Made by a program: the position numbers and the translations under genes. The notes below the pieces were generated by a model. That model had not been told where the DNA came from and did no database searches. It saw nothing but the letters and a program-made list of their open reading frames with translations. From JBCCXZ01 sp965228005 (GTDB lineage: Bacteria > Planctomycetota > Planctomycetia > Pirellulales > Lacipirellulaceae): a stretch of 64,000 nt of DNA. Positions 50,401-58,903 of the stretch are shown here, in pieces (positions within the stretch are counted from its first letter, which is position 1; every line of letters starts with the position of its first letter). The DNA lies in assembly GCA_965228005.1 (NCBI GenBank), contig CBDDGV010000004.1, positions 310,001 through 374,000 of the forward strand, in the 5' to 3' direction.

Positions 50401-51676
50401 CGAGGTCGTGCTTGCCGAGCTGCTCGTAGCACTGGCCGAGCAAGACGCCGGCCTTGGCCTGCCGGTCGGAGTCGACGCCGATCGCCGACCGCACGCCCTT
50501 GAGGAGCTTGATGGCCTGGGGCCACTGCGACCTGCGGATGGCGGCCTGGGCCATGGCGAAGTCGATGATCGGCTGCAGCGCGGGTTCGTTAAGCTTCTGG
50601 AGCTTCTCGATCTGGTCGTCGGCCCTCTCGGTGTCGCCCTGCACGAGGCAGGCCTCGATCTTGAAGAGCAAGAGGTTGATCGTCGAACGCTTGACGCCGA
50701 GCCGCTTGAGGCCGCGGTCGAGGTATTCCTCGGCGGCCTTGTAGTCCTCTTTGGCAAACTCGACGCGGGCGAGCTGGCTGTAGAAGTAGGCCTTTTCGGG
50801 GTGCTCCTCGACGGCCCCGAGCAGGATCTCCGTGGCTCTGTCGTAGTCCTTGTCGGTCAGCGCGACCGTGCTCTGCAGGCCGAGCACCTCGGCGTCGGTC
50901 GGGTCGAGTTCGTAGGCCCGGTCGAGGGCAACGCGCGACTCGTCGAGCTTGTTGAGCCGGCGTAGGAGCAGCGACTGCTTCACGAAAGCGACGTGCGAGT
51001 CGGGGTTGGTCTCGACCATCCGCTGGACGATCCGCTCGGCCAGCTCCGGGTCGTTGTCGCGCGACAGGACGTGGGCGGCCAGGAGGCCGTAGACCTCCGC
51101 CTCGTTGGGGGCTTTGGCTTTGCTCTCGTCGAACTCGTCGGTCTTCTCGTCGTACCCGATGAGCTCCATGGCGTAGGCCTTGGCGGCCTTGAAGTTCCTC
51201 GCCTCGAACAACGCCTTGGCGAGCAGGCCCATCAGCTCGGTGTCGTTCGGGTCCTGCTTGAGGAGATCGCGGATGTTGGTCTCCGCGTCGCCCGGCCGGC
51301 GGATGACGTCGAGCTGCATGTCGATCAGCTTGCGGCGCAACTCGGGGTCGCCGGTGTCGCGAACAGACTTGTCGAGGTAGGCGTACGCGGTGCCGATGTC
51401 TTCGTTCTCGACGTCGGGCAGCTCGGTGACGGCGAGCGCGATCTCGGTGAGGCGTTTCTTGGCCTCGTCCTCCGGCCGGAGCTGGACGTACATCTTCTGG
51501 TAGCGGAAGGCCTCGCGGGCGTCGCCGTCGGCGAGCTGCTTCTCGGCGGTTTCCTGGTACCAGTTGGCGCTCTTGTTGATCTGGAATCGCCAGAGCAGGT
51601 AACCCCCGCCGGAGACGACGAGGGCGCCCACGAACAGGCCGATGAGCAGCGAGTAGTTGACGCGGTAGCGTTGCAT
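47402..51676 (-). CDS. very large tetratricopeptide-repeat protein
   Basis: 1424 residues. One transmembrane segment lies at residues about 10-29, and the rest should be periplasmic or extracytoplasmic: many helix pairs with TPR character (for example FEARNFKAAKAYAMELIGY, LYKAVVAKDRSA and a C-terminal LAIAAYERVL, YFHLAQALILSGDAAAAREAW). No other domain is evident. Similar giant membrane-anchored TPR proteins occur widely in planctomycetes and may scaffold extracellular complexes. Start ATG 51676. It is divergent from nothing; a promoter lies at 51937-51964. The preceding gene is TIGR03790. Confidence 0.82.
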   Translation of the reverse strand: MQRYRVNYSLLIGLFVGALVVSGGGYLLWRFQINKSANWYQETAEKQLADGDAREAFRYQKMYVQLRPEDEAKKRLTEIALAVTELPDVENEDIGTAYAYLDKSVRDTGDPELRRKLIDMQLDVIRRPGDAETNIRDLLKQDPNDTELMGLLAKALFEARNFKAAKAYAMELIGYDEKTDEFDESKAKAPNEAEVYGLLAAHVLSRDNDPELAERIVQRMVETNPDSHVAFVKQSLLLRRLNKLDESRVALDRAYELDPTDAEVLGLQSTVALTDKDYDRATEILLGAVEEHPEKAYFYSQLARVEFAKEDYKAAEEYLDRGLKRLGVKRSTINLLLFKIEACLVQGDTERADDQIEKLQKLNEPALQPIIDFAMAQAAIRRSQWPQAIKLLKGVRSAIGVDSDRQAKAGVLLGQCYEQLGKHDLALKTYELVLVDNRDMAAAISGVSRMKAKLNQLRSPEGNTIDSLVKGTLELPQDQQDWDAVNEEVEEFLKKGGFVESRSELIRANILVKRGLFSEARQSIKRAFAADPDDISVRLAAVRMLQLEPGSGPTRALELLDSITEKYGDNGTMRVLRADLIVSINDENLPQQLNALTTGMDGFQNSDQSRVWRVVGSKFRQLGRFDDARRCWNTALKLEPTSLPILMELFDLAMLENDAEELDRSQNRILDLVDDPKDPSYIITQIKRGILDFSKNPEGGREALAESEKKLDAALKRRPEWHELHILKGQLAYLARGDAAQALASFDQALEFGPPNLNAVTTQVKLLVDQQRYAEARQRMEIIPSSVRTRLLGKAHAEILASVSEKEAALAAAREFLQSRPDDNQAQKWFASIASRLDVAEETETALLRATEIAPNDPAAWTRLIRFYLEQRQTEALDQTLRQARLSLEAEYVPLISAQHYEFLGQQREAEQIYLQVYQNQLDSTAVNRKLATFYAFWSRKDPSATAKAAPYINRILAASYAGDVEPDHPDVLWARRQAARTLAAGGDYRGSRKARKLLQDSAVDGELSSADLIVLAEILSGARDPASLVEAEQIFTELRNRGDLPLQQTLLLARLRNGLGRWQQADRLLLDLVNEEPDNPAPWSEYVSLLVKNGEYSRASRNLDRLKKIEGTEKAVLQLEARLAAAEGDRKALRKALSAMLPPRRAELDEEAIKQARSTARLAAELEDTELALELYKAVVAKDRSAILEFTALVAQQGDPDDAMKLIKSIFDDEPDAVLQIAVQMIRTRRDEIGNRLDADVDRLLAAALREDPDSAKRIILRAEAYDFQGKHDLAIAAYERVLSRDDVPERTMAACKNNLGYLLGLRGERLEEAARLIDESLEVYGPISDLLDSRAVVSIARDKLPAAIEDLQLAVLYEPTATKFFHLAQALILSGDAAAAREAWNRASDLGLEPAQLHELERPNYGEIRERIESAESANAGL

Positions 51677-52044
51677 GATGAGTTTCTGCGTCGTTTGTTG
51701 AGCGGTGTTTCGCGGCGGAAGGCTCGTTGGGCCGATCCTAAGCGTTGGGTCCGTGAGGGGGTGCGTTCTGCTGAACGCTGGGGGTGTTGGTCAAGAAGCC
51801 TTCCGACGCCCCTTGATGATCGGATTCGCCTGCCCATTCCCGCAGGCGGCCCCTGGAGTGCCGAAGGCCTGAGGAGCGTCGGGCCCAGAACCCTGAGCTT
51901 CTACGGGCGGCGGCGTGATGCTCGCATTCCCGGTTCATACTATCCCTGTGTTGGCGACTGTCAACGACGCGGCGTGAGCAGGCCGGAACGGTGGTTTTGA
52001 CGTTGTTGCAAGGGTTTTTTGGGGCGGCCAAGGCCCGGGGGCCG
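51677..52044. other. intergenic region with promoter
   Basis: About 370 bases between the TPR gene start and the TIGR03790 gene stop, both on the minus strand. It holds a good promoter (51937-51964), leaving a leader of about 260 bases before the TPR gene. No credible gene is present. Confidence 0.55.
51937..51964 (-). promoter_or_regulatory. promoter upstream of the large TPR gene
   Basis: On the minus strand a perfect -35 box TTGACA (51964-51959) is followed after 16 bases by TAGTAT (51942-51937). Confidence 0.6.
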
Positions 52045-53757
52045 TCACGGCAACTCTACCTCCACCGGCTTGGACCGCACGCCGGGGCTGCCGACCGATT
52101 CTGCAAAGACGACGCTCTTTCCGGGTCCTAACTGTTGTGCTGGCACCGCGAGCTTCCCCCGGCCGCGGGAGACCCTGCCGAGTTCACGCCCGTTGTGGAG
52201 CAGGCGGATGGGGTCCTTCACGGTGGAGTCGATGGAGACCGACAGCTCCTGCCCGTCGGGGGTTTCGGCTGTTTGCACGGAGAGCTGGATCGCGTCGGTG
52301 CCGTTTCTGACGCGGACGCTCCCGCTCCAGCGGCTCTGAGCGAGGATGGGCGTCTTTTCGATGGCGGTGAGCGACAGGGTGTGGGGGCCGTCGGGCAGCT
52401 TGGTGCTGTCGAACTCCAGCGTCCCGCCTGGCTTGACCGCCGCGGTGAGTTTGCCGTCGATGTAGAGGAGCACGGCGGCGACATCGTCGGGGCGTTCGCT
52501 TTCTAGCCGGGGTCGGACCGAGACCGTGCCCCGCACGGTGTCGCCGTCTGCGAGTTCTTCCGGCTCCACGCCGGGCGGGTCTGCGTAGGGCTGACACAGG
52601 GGGTCGCCGACCACGATCAACTGGAACGGGCTGAGCACCGACTGGTAGAACGACTCGGCCATGGTGCAGCCGCGGGCGTAGTGCAGGTGCAGCTCGGCAG
52701 TGGGGAACTTGGTCGGGTTGGCGGAGGGTTCGACAACGGTGCCGGACGCCCCCGCGCCGCCGTTGTTGAGAAACTCAGTGAGGAGCGTCTGGGCCCTGGG
52801 CCCGGGCGCGCGGTCGAACATGCCGCCGAAGCTGGTGAGGTTGTCGCCGAGGGCGCCGGGGCGGAGCTTGGAGCGTGCGTCGCGGATGCTGTAGCTGGGC
52901 GTGCCGCAGGTAACGCCGATGATGTCTCCCTTGCCGGTGGGAAAAGTCCCCTGCAGCTTCTGCACTCGGACGCCGGCCAGCCCGATCTGCTTGATGGCCT
53001 GCTGGAACTGATTCTCGCGGACCCTGGAACGGACGTCGCGGCTGGTCATCAGGTAGACCGACCCCTCGGGGTTGCTGCCATCGGCCTGGGCGCTCTTGGA
53101 GAGGTAGGACTTGATCTGCTCGACGGTGCTGGCCCGGTTGTAGGTGACGCCCAGCATGGCGGACATCATGTAACGCACGCCGCCGCTGGGCACGCGGCGG
53201 CCGTCGGGCGACCAGCGGTGCTGCGCGTTGAAGGCCCGCGATATCGTCACGCCGAGCGAGCGTCGGGCGAAGTAGCGGTTGGTGTTCGGATCGAGCAGCG
53301 ACTTGGGCTGCTCCTGGGCGAGCTGGCCGAGGTACGTCGCGCTGGTGATGGAGACCAGCGGCGACGCGCCGGGCCTGGGCGGCGCGGGGCCGATCTGTTG
53401 TTTGAAATCGACGCGGAACGGGAAGTCGGCCGAGTAGACGACGCAGTCGATCTGCTTCTCGAGCCCCCGCTCCTGGATGGCCGTCTGGATCGGCTTGAGG
53501 ATCGACTTGAGGAAGACCGCCCCGCGGGTGGCGCGGGTGCCGGTGGGCCACTTCAGGTAGAAGACGTTGCTGCCTGGGATGCCGCGGACATCGATGTAGT
53601 GGTTGGCGACCGCCATCGATTCCTGGCTCTGGGGGTTCACGACCAGCAGCACGTTCTCCGGCCCGCCGCCGGCCCGCGAGGCCGTCGGCGACGCCAGCAC
53701 CGACGCGAGCGCCAGCACAAGCAGCGGGAGGGTTCGGGGGGCCGTCTTGAGCAGCAT
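52045..53757 (-). CDS. TIGR03790-family secreted protein
   Basis: 570 residues. The signal peptide ends near residue 29 (ASPTASRA). The TIGR03790 pattern is seen in ENVLLVVNPQSQESMAVANHYIDVRGIPGSNVFYL (key NHYIDVRGIP) near residue 35-65, QIDCVVYSADFPFRVDF, YLMTSRDVRSRVRENQFQQAI and SFYQSVLSPFQLIVVGDPLCQPYA (key YQSVLSPFQLIVVGDPLC). The C-terminal 130 residues are a beta-sandwich-like region. The family is found in planctomycetes, acidobacteria and related groups and has no assigned function. Start ATG 53757. Confidence 0.88.
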   Translation of the reverse strand: MLLKTAPRTLPLLVLALASVLASPTASRAGGGPENVLLVVNPQSQESMAVANHYIDVRGIPGSNVFYLKWPTGTRATRGAVFLKSILKPIQTAIQERGLEKQIDCVVYSADFPFRVDFKQQIGPAPPRPGASPLVSITSATYLGQLAQEQPKSLLDPNTNRYFARRSLGVTISRAFNAQHRWSPDGRRVPSGGVRYMMSAMLGVTYNRASTVEQIKSYLSKSAQADGSNPEGSVYLMTSRDVRSRVRENQFQQAIKQIGLAGVRVQKLQGTFPTGKGDIIGVTCGTPSYSIRDARSKLRPGALGDNLTSFGGMFDRAPGPRAQTLLTEFLNNGGAGASGTVVEPSANPTKFPTAELHLHYARGCTMAESFYQSVLSPFQLIVVGDPLCQPYADPPGVEPEELADGDTVRGTVSVRPRLESERPDDVAAVLLYIDGKLTAAVKPGGTLEFDSTKLPDGPHTLSLTAIEKTPILAQSRWSGSVRVRNGTDAIQLSVQTAETPDGQELSVSIDSTVKDPIRLLHNGRELGRVSRGRGKLAVPAQQLGPGKSVVFAESVGSPGVRSKPVEVELP

Positions 53758-53905
53758 GGGTACCTGGTTTTCTGGGTGCGGTCGCGGGCCGGAGCAAGGT
53801 TGGGACTACTTGTACGCCCGGGGAGTTCCCTCGGCAAACGAAAACGCTGGCGGCGGGGGGTTGGGGAGGTTTGACGGTTTATTCCGGCGGTCGGATACTG
53901 CGGGG

Positions 53906-54634
53906 ATGCCCGCCAGTTCCCCCACCCGCACCGAGTCGGTGTTCTCCGCACAGGGCCTTACCAAGGTCTACCACATGGGGGAGGTCGAGGTCGTGGCTTT
54001 GCGGGGGATCGACCTGGACCTGTACGCGGGCGAGTTTGTGGTTCTGCTCGGGCCTTCCGGGAGCGGCAAGAGCACGCTGCTCAACATCCTCGGCGGGTTG
54101 GACGCGCCCACCTCGGGCGTGGTGCGTTACCGCGACCGCGAGCTCACGGCGTTCGACGACGCGGAGCTGACGCGGTACCGCCGCGACCACGTGGGTTTCG
54201 TGTTCCAGTTCTACAACCTGATCCCCAGCCTGACGGCCCGGGAGAACGTGGGGCTGATCACCGAGATCGCCGCCGACCCGATGGACCCGGCCGAGGCGCT
54301 GGCCCTGGTGGACTTGGGGGACCGGCTGGACCACTTCCCCGCGCAGATGTCCGGCGGCGAGCAGCAGCGGGTGGCGATCGCGCGGGCGATGGCCAAGCGG
54401 CCGCAGGTGCTGCTGTGCGACGAGCCGACGGGCGCGCTGGACGTGGCGACCGGGGTGCTCGTGCTGGAGGCGATCCAGCGGATCAACGCGGAGCTGGGCA
54501 CCACCACGGCGGTGATTACGCACAACGCGGTGATCGCCGACATGGCGGACCGCGTGCTGCACATCTCCGACGGGGCGATGCACCACATCGAAGAGAACCG
54601 GGAGAAGCGGCGTGCCTCGGAGTTGGAGTGGTAG
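53906..54634 (+). CDS. ABC transporter ATP-binding protein, MacB/LolD type
   Basis: 242 residues from ATG 53906. Walker A GPSGSGKST at residues 48-56, Q-loop FQFYNLIPSLTARENV, signature SGGEQQRVAIARAM and Walker B LLCDEPTGALD are all intact; the order and the LIPSLTARENV form are typical of LolD/MacB-type ATPases. It powers the permease encoded 26 bases downstream. An earlier start at 53603 is in the divergent gene's coding region and is rejected. The two genes plus the HlyD-like gene make a three-part exporter like DevBCA or MacAB. Confidence 0.94.
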   Translation: MPASSPTRTESVFSAQGLTKVYHMGEVEVVALRGIDLDLYAGEFVVLLGPSGSGKSTLLNILGGLDAPTSGVVRYRDRELTAFDDAELTRYRRDHVGFVFQFYNLIPSLTARENVGLITEIAADPMDPAEALALVDLGDRLDHFPAQMSGGEQQRVAIARAMAKRPQVLLCDEPTGALDVATGVLVLEAIQRINAELGTTTAVITHNAVIADMADRVLHISDGAMHHIEENREKRRASELEW

Positions 54635-54660
54635 CCCGTTTGGCGGGGGGGGGGTCGGCG

Positions 54661-57024
54661 GTGAAGGCGATCAATCGCAAGGTGCTCCGCGACCTGTGGG
54701 GGATGAAGGGCCAGGCGGTCGCGATCGCGGCGGTGATGGCGTGCGGGTTGGCTTTGTTCGTGCTCTCGCAGAGCATGCTGTACTCGCTGGAGCTGACACA
54801 GCAGAGCTACTACAGCCGGTACAACTTCGCCGACGTGTTCGCCTCGCTGAAGCGGGCGCCCGACTCGTTGCGGGACAGGATCGCCGCGATCCCGGGAGTC
54901 GGGGCCGTCGAGACGCGGATCGTGGTGCGGGTGAACCTGTCGGTGCCGGGGCTCGATGCTCCGGCGACGGGCACGCTGATCTCGCTGCCGGAGTTCCGCG
55001 AGAACTCGCTCAACCAGGTCTTCATGTCGAGCGGCCGCGCCCTGGCGCCCGGGCGGGACGGCGAGGTGCTGGCCAGCGAGGCGTTCTGTAAAGCCAACGG
55101 CCTGCGGCCGGGCGATCATGTGGAAGCGGTGATCAATGGGCGGCTGAAGAAGCTGCAGATCGTGGGCGTAGCGCTCTCGCCGGAGCACATCTACGAGATC
55201 AAGCCGGGCGACCTGCTGCCCGACAGCCGCCACTACGGCGTGTTCTGGATGAACCACGAGGCGTTGTCGACCGCCTACGACCTGGACGGGGCGTTCAACG
55301 ACGTGGTGCTGGGGCTGATGCACGGGGCGTCGGAGCCGGAGGTGATCGACCGGCTGGACGAGCTGATCAAGCCGTTCGGCGGGCTGGGCTCCTACGGGCG
55401 GAAGGACCAGGTCTCGCACCAGTTCCTGGACAACGAGATCGAGCAGAACCGCACGATGGGCCTGTTTGCCCCGTCGCTGTTCTTGGGGGTCTCGGCGTTC
55501 CTGCTGAACGTGGTGATGACGCGGACGGTCAACACGCAGCGGGAGCAGATCGCGGCTTTGAAGGCGTTTGGGTACTCCGACGCGGAGGTGGGGCTGCACT
55601 ACGCGAAGCTAGTGATGCTGATCGTGGTAGCGGCCCTGGCGGCGGGGGCGCCGGTGGGGGTGTGGTTCGGCGCCGAGGTGACCGAGATGTACGCCACGCT
55701 GTTCCATTTCCCGGAGTTCACGTACCGGGTCTACCCGTCGGTACTCTCGTTGGCGGCGGCGATCGCGGCGGCGGCTGCGCTGCTGGGGACGGCGGGCTCG
55801 GTGTGGCGATCGATCCGCCTGCCGCCCGCCGAGGCGATGCGGCCCGAACCGCCCACGACGTACGGGCCGACGTTGTTCGAGAGGCTGGGGCTGCGGGGGC
55901 TGCTGCCGCCAGTGGTGTTGATGATCGTCCGGCAACTCGAACGGCGACCCATGAAGACGGCGATGTCGGTGGTGGCGATCGCGCTGGCCGTTTCGGTGCT
56001 GATCCTGGGGAGTTTCTTCCAGGACTCGATGCGTTACATGATGCAGGCCCAGTTCCACTGGGTGCAGCGGTACGACATGACGTTGGCGACGACTGAGACG
56101 GTGGCCGACCGGGCGGTGTACGAGTTGGCGAGCCTGCCGGGCGTGCTGCGTTGCGAGCCAACGCGGGGCGTGGCGTGCCGGCTGACCGCCGGGCCGCGGA
56201 CCCGGCGGGTGGGCATCATGGGCGTTTCCAGCCGGGGGGAGCTGTTCGGGCTGTTCGACGTCAACGGCCGCGAGATCGCCCTGCCCTCGGACGGGCTGCT
56301 GCTCTCGTCGAAGCTGGCCGAGATCCTCGGCGTCGGCGTGGGCGACCCGGTGGACGTGGCGGTGCTGGAGGGGAAGCGGCCCGAGCGGACGACCGTCGTC
56401 GCCGGCACGCTGGAGGACTTCGCGGGGCTGTCGGCTTACATGAACATCGATGCGCTCCGACGCCTGTTGCGCGAGGGGCCGGTTGTGACCGGGGCCCACC
56501 TGCTGGTGGACGCCGAGCACACCGACGAGCTGTACCGCCGGCTGAAACAGACGCCGCAGGTCAGCGGCGTGAGCGTCAAGCGGCACGCGATCGACAGCTT
56601 CCACGAGACGGTCGCCGAGAGCCTGGGCGTGATGCAGTCGATCAACCTGTTGTTCGCGGTGGTGATCGCCGTGGGGGTGGTGTACAACAGCGCGAGGATC
56701 TCGCTGGCCGAGCGGAGCCGGGAGCTGGCGACGCTGCGCGTCGTCGGTTTCACCCGCGGAGAGATCTCCGCGATCCTCCTGGGCGAGTTGGCCCTGGTAA
56801 CGCTGGCGGCGATCCCGATCGGCATGCTGTGCGGTCGGGGCTTCGCCTGGTGGATGTGCAACGCATTCGACCAGGAGCTGTTCCGGTTCCCGATGGTGAT
56901 CAGCTACCAGACGTACGCGTTCAGCGCGGCGGTGGTGATTCTGGCGTCGCTCGCCTCGGGCCTCTTGGTGCGGCGGAAGCTGGACGAGCTTGACCTGGTA
57001 GCGGTTCTCAAATCTCGCGAGTAG
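54661..57024 (+). CDS. ABC transporter permease with two FtsX domains
   Basis: 787 residues from GTG 54661. The four-plus-four layout is that of duplicated FtsX/MacB permeases: an N-terminal helix near residue 20, an extracytoplasmic domain (about 45-250), three helices near 275-405, then a second unit with an N-terminal helix near 440, a soluble domain (about 465-640) and three helices near 650-775. An in-frame GTG at 54628 would add 11 residues and put the ten-G run (54645-54654) inside the coding region. It overlaps none and lies between the ATPase and the adaptor genes. Confidence 0.9.
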   Translation: MKAINRKVLRDLWGMKGQAVAIAAVMACGLALFVLSQSMLYSLELTQQSYYSRYNFADVFASLKRAPDSLRDRIAAIPGVGAVETRIVVRVNLSVPGLDAPATGTLISLPEFRENSLNQVFMSSGRALAPGRDGEVLASEAFCKANGLRPGDHVEAVINGRLKKLQIVGVALSPEHIYEIKPGDLLPDSRHYGVFWMNHEALSTAYDLDGAFNDVVLGLMHGASEPEVIDRLDELIKPFGGLGSYGRKDQVSHQFLDNEIEQNRTMGLFAPSLFLGVSAFLLNVVMTRTVNTQREQIAALKAFGYSDAEVGLHYAKLVMLIVVAALAAGAPVGVWFGAEVTEMYATLFHFPEFTYRVYPSVLSLAAAIAAAAALLGTAGSVWRSIRLPPAEAMRPEPPTTYGPTLFERLGLRGLLPPVVLMIVRQLERRPMKTAMSVVAIALAVSVLILGSFFQDSMRYMMQAQFHWVQRYDMTLATTETVADRAVYELASLPGVLRCEPTRGVACRLTAGPRTRRVGIMGVSSRGELFGLFDVNGREIALPSDGLLLSSKLAEILGVGVGDPVDVAVLEGKRPERTTVVAGTLEDFAGLSAYMNIDALRRLLREGPVVTGAHLLVDAEHTDELYRRLKQTPQVSGVSVKRHAIDSFHETVAESLGVMQSINLLFAVVIAVGVVYNSARISLAERSRELATLRVVGFTRGEISAILLGELALVTLAAIPIGMLCGRGFAWWMCNAFDQELFRFPMVISYQTYAFSAAVVILASLASGLLVRRKLDELDLVAVLKSRE

Positions 57025-57028
57025 AGCG

Positions 57029-58237
57029 ATGCCCCGAAAACTGTTGTTGGTACTCGCCGTGGCGGGAATCGCCGCGCTGCTGGGCGTCGGCTTGATGCCG
57101 GCCGCGCTGGACGTGGACGTGGCGACCGTGACGCGGGGGTCGATCCGGGTGACGGTCGACCAGGACGGGAAGACCCGGATCCGGGAGCGGTACGTCGTGT
57201 CGGCCCCGCTGGCCGGGCGGCTGCTGCGGATCGAGCTGGAGCCGGGCGACTCGGTCGAGGCGGGGCGGACGACGCTGGCGGTGATCGAGCCCCGCGACCC
57301 GGAGCTGCTGGACGCGCGGGCGATCGCGATGGCCGAGGCCCGGGTGCGGGCGGCGGAGGCGGCGTTACAGAAGGCGGGCACGGTGCGGCGTCAGGCGGCC
57401 GCCAACCAGGCCGACGCCGAGCGCGACCTGAAACGGGAGCGTGACATGGCAAAAACGCAGGCGGCAACGATCAGCGCCGTCGAGGATGCCGAGCTGCTGT
57501 TGCGGATCCGCGGCGAGGAGGTGCGTTCGGCCCGGCACGCGGAGGAGATCGCGCAATTCGAGCTGGATCAGGCCCGGGCGGCGTTGATCCGCTCGCGGCC
57601 GATCACGAACGGGGAGAGCACGGGCAGCGGCGATTCGTCGTGGACGTTTGGCATCACGGCCCCGGTCGACGGGCGGGTGCTGCGGGTCTTCCAGGAGAGC
57701 ACCGCGGTGGTGACGGCGGGGACGCCGCTGATCGAGCTGGGCGACCCGTCGGACCTGGAAGTGGAGATCGACGTGCTGTCGCGCGACGCGGTGCGTGTGC
57801 CGACCGGTGCTGCGGTGCTCCTTGAGCAATGGGGCGGCGAGGCGCCGCTGGCGGGCAGGGTCGACCGCGTGGAGCCCTCGGCGTTCACGAAGGTGTCGAC
57901 ACTCGGCGTCGAGGAGCAGCGGGTGAACGTGATCGTGCGGCTGATGGACCCCCCCACGGCGCGGCGGCAGTTGGGGGACGGGTTTCGGGTGGAGGCCCGG
58001 ATTGTGGTCGACGAGGCCGACGGGGTGGTGAAGGCGCCGACGAGTGCGCTGTTCCGCTCGGGCGGCGAGTGGGCCGTGTTCGCGGTGGTCGACGGGAAGG
58101 CAGAGCAGCGGGCCGTTCAGTTAGGCCTGCAGAACGGGCTGGAGGCCGAGGTTACCGAGGGTTTGGCGGAGGGCGACGAGGTAGTGGTCCACCCGGGCGA
58201 CGACGTGGCAGACGGCGTGGGCGTCCGACCGCTGTGA
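57029..58237 (+). CDS. HlyD/MacA-type periplasmic adaptor protein
   Basis: 402 residues, starting 4 bases after the permease stop. An N-terminal anchor is at residues about 5-24. A biotinyl-lipoyl half (VVSAPLAGRLLRIELEPGDSVEAG, key APLAGRLL) and its partner (FGITAPVDGRVLRVF) flank a long coiled-coil hairpin rich in Ala, Glu and Arg (about 88-185). Beta-barrel and membrane-proximal domains follow to residue 400. It should bridge the ABC exporter across the periplasm to an outer-membrane channel encoded elsewhere. Confidence 0.93.
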   Translation: MPRKLLLVLAVAGIAALLGVGLMPAALDVDVATVTRGSIRVTVDQDGKTRIRERYVVSAPLAGRLLRIELEPGDSVEAGRTTLAVIEPRDPELLDARAIAMAEARVRAAEAALQKAGTVRRQAAANQADAERDLKRERDMAKTQAATISAVEDAELLLRIRGEEVRSARHAEEIAQFELDQARAALIRSRPITNGESTGSGDSSWTFGITAPVDGRVLRVFQESTAVVTAGTPLIELGDPSDLEVEIDVLSRDAVRVPTGAAVLLEQWGGEAPLAGRVDRVEPSAFTKVSTLGVEEQRVNVIVRLMDPPTARRQLGDGFRVEARIVVDEADGVVKAPTSALFRSGGEWAVFAVVDGKAEQRAVQLGLQNGLEAEVTEGLAEGDEVVVHPGDDVADGVGVRPL

Positions 58238-58278
58238 GGCGTGCGGCTCTCAGTCTGAACGGCCCGGCAGGCTCCACT

Positions 58279-58351
58279 TGTAGGAGGCCTCTCCGAGGCC
58301 GATAACGGTTTGCATGGCGGAGCGAAAACGGGCTCAGAGAGCCCTCCTACA
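58279..58351. repeat. 73-base palindromic element, copy 1 (TGTRGGAGG type)
   Basis: The element starts TGTAGGAGG at 58279 and ends CCTCCTACA at 58351; CTCTCCGAG/CTCAGAGAG blocks lie inside each arm. A second 73-base copy is at 61236-61308. It stands 40 bases before the purE start, between the exporter and purE genes. Confidence 0.85.
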
Positions 58352-58390
58352 GAATCATGGTGAGGCTCCACCGTTTGGAGGTTGAGTTCA

Positions 58391-58885
58391 ATGAGTGAAG
58401 AACCCGCGCCCCTGGTCGGCGTGATCATGGGCAGCCGCAGCGATTGGGAGACCATGCAGGCGGCGGCCGACGTGCTGAGCGACTTCGGGGTGCCGCACGA
58501 GTGCCAGATCGTGTCGGCGCACCGGACTCCGGAGTGGATGAGCACCTACGCCTTGTCGGCCGAGGAGCGGGGGCTGGAGGTGGTGATCGCCGGCGCGGGG
58601 GGCGCGGCGCACCTGCCGGGGATGGTGGCCTCGATGACGGTGCTGCCCGTGCTGGGCGTGCCGGTGCAGAGCAAGGCTCTCAACGGTTTGGACTCGCTGC
58701 TCTCGATCGTGCAGATGCCGGGCGGGGTGCCGGTGGGGACGCTGGCGATCGGCGCCGCGGGGGCGAAGAACGCGGGGCTCTTGGCCGTGCGGATGCTCGC
58801 CGCGAAGCGCCCCGAGCTGCGGCAGAAGCTGCACGCGTTCCAAGAGGAGCAGGCGGACAAGGTCCGCGGCGATTCGCTCGACTAG
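58391..58885 (+). CDS. purE: 5-(carboxyamino)imidazole ribonucleotide mutase
   Basis: 164 residues from ATG 58391, GGAGG 13 bases upstream (an in-frame TTG at 58382 is nearer to it). Class I PurE signatures are present: MGSRSDWETM at 8-17 (written key GSRSDWETM), AHRTPEWM with the catalytic His and AGAGGAAHLPGM. It rearranges N5-CAIR to CAIR in purine synthesis. purK is not adjacent. It ends 18 bases before a convergent gene. Confidence 0.94.
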   Translation: MSEEPAPLVGVIMGSRSDWETMQAAADVLSDFGVPHECQIVSAHRTPEWMSTYALSAEERGLEVVIAGAGGAAHLPGMVASMTVLPVLGVPVQSKALNGLDSLLSIVQMPGGVPVGTLAIGAAGAKNAGLLAVRMLAAKRPELRQKLHAFQEEQADKVRGDSLD

Positions 58886-58903
58886 TCGGGCTCGATCGGC
58901 CCT

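Noticed and set aside
53603..53905. Longer start for the ABC ATPase gene
   Set aside because: The added 101 residues overlap the divergent TIGR03790 gene's signal peptide region and resemble no ABC protein N-terminus.
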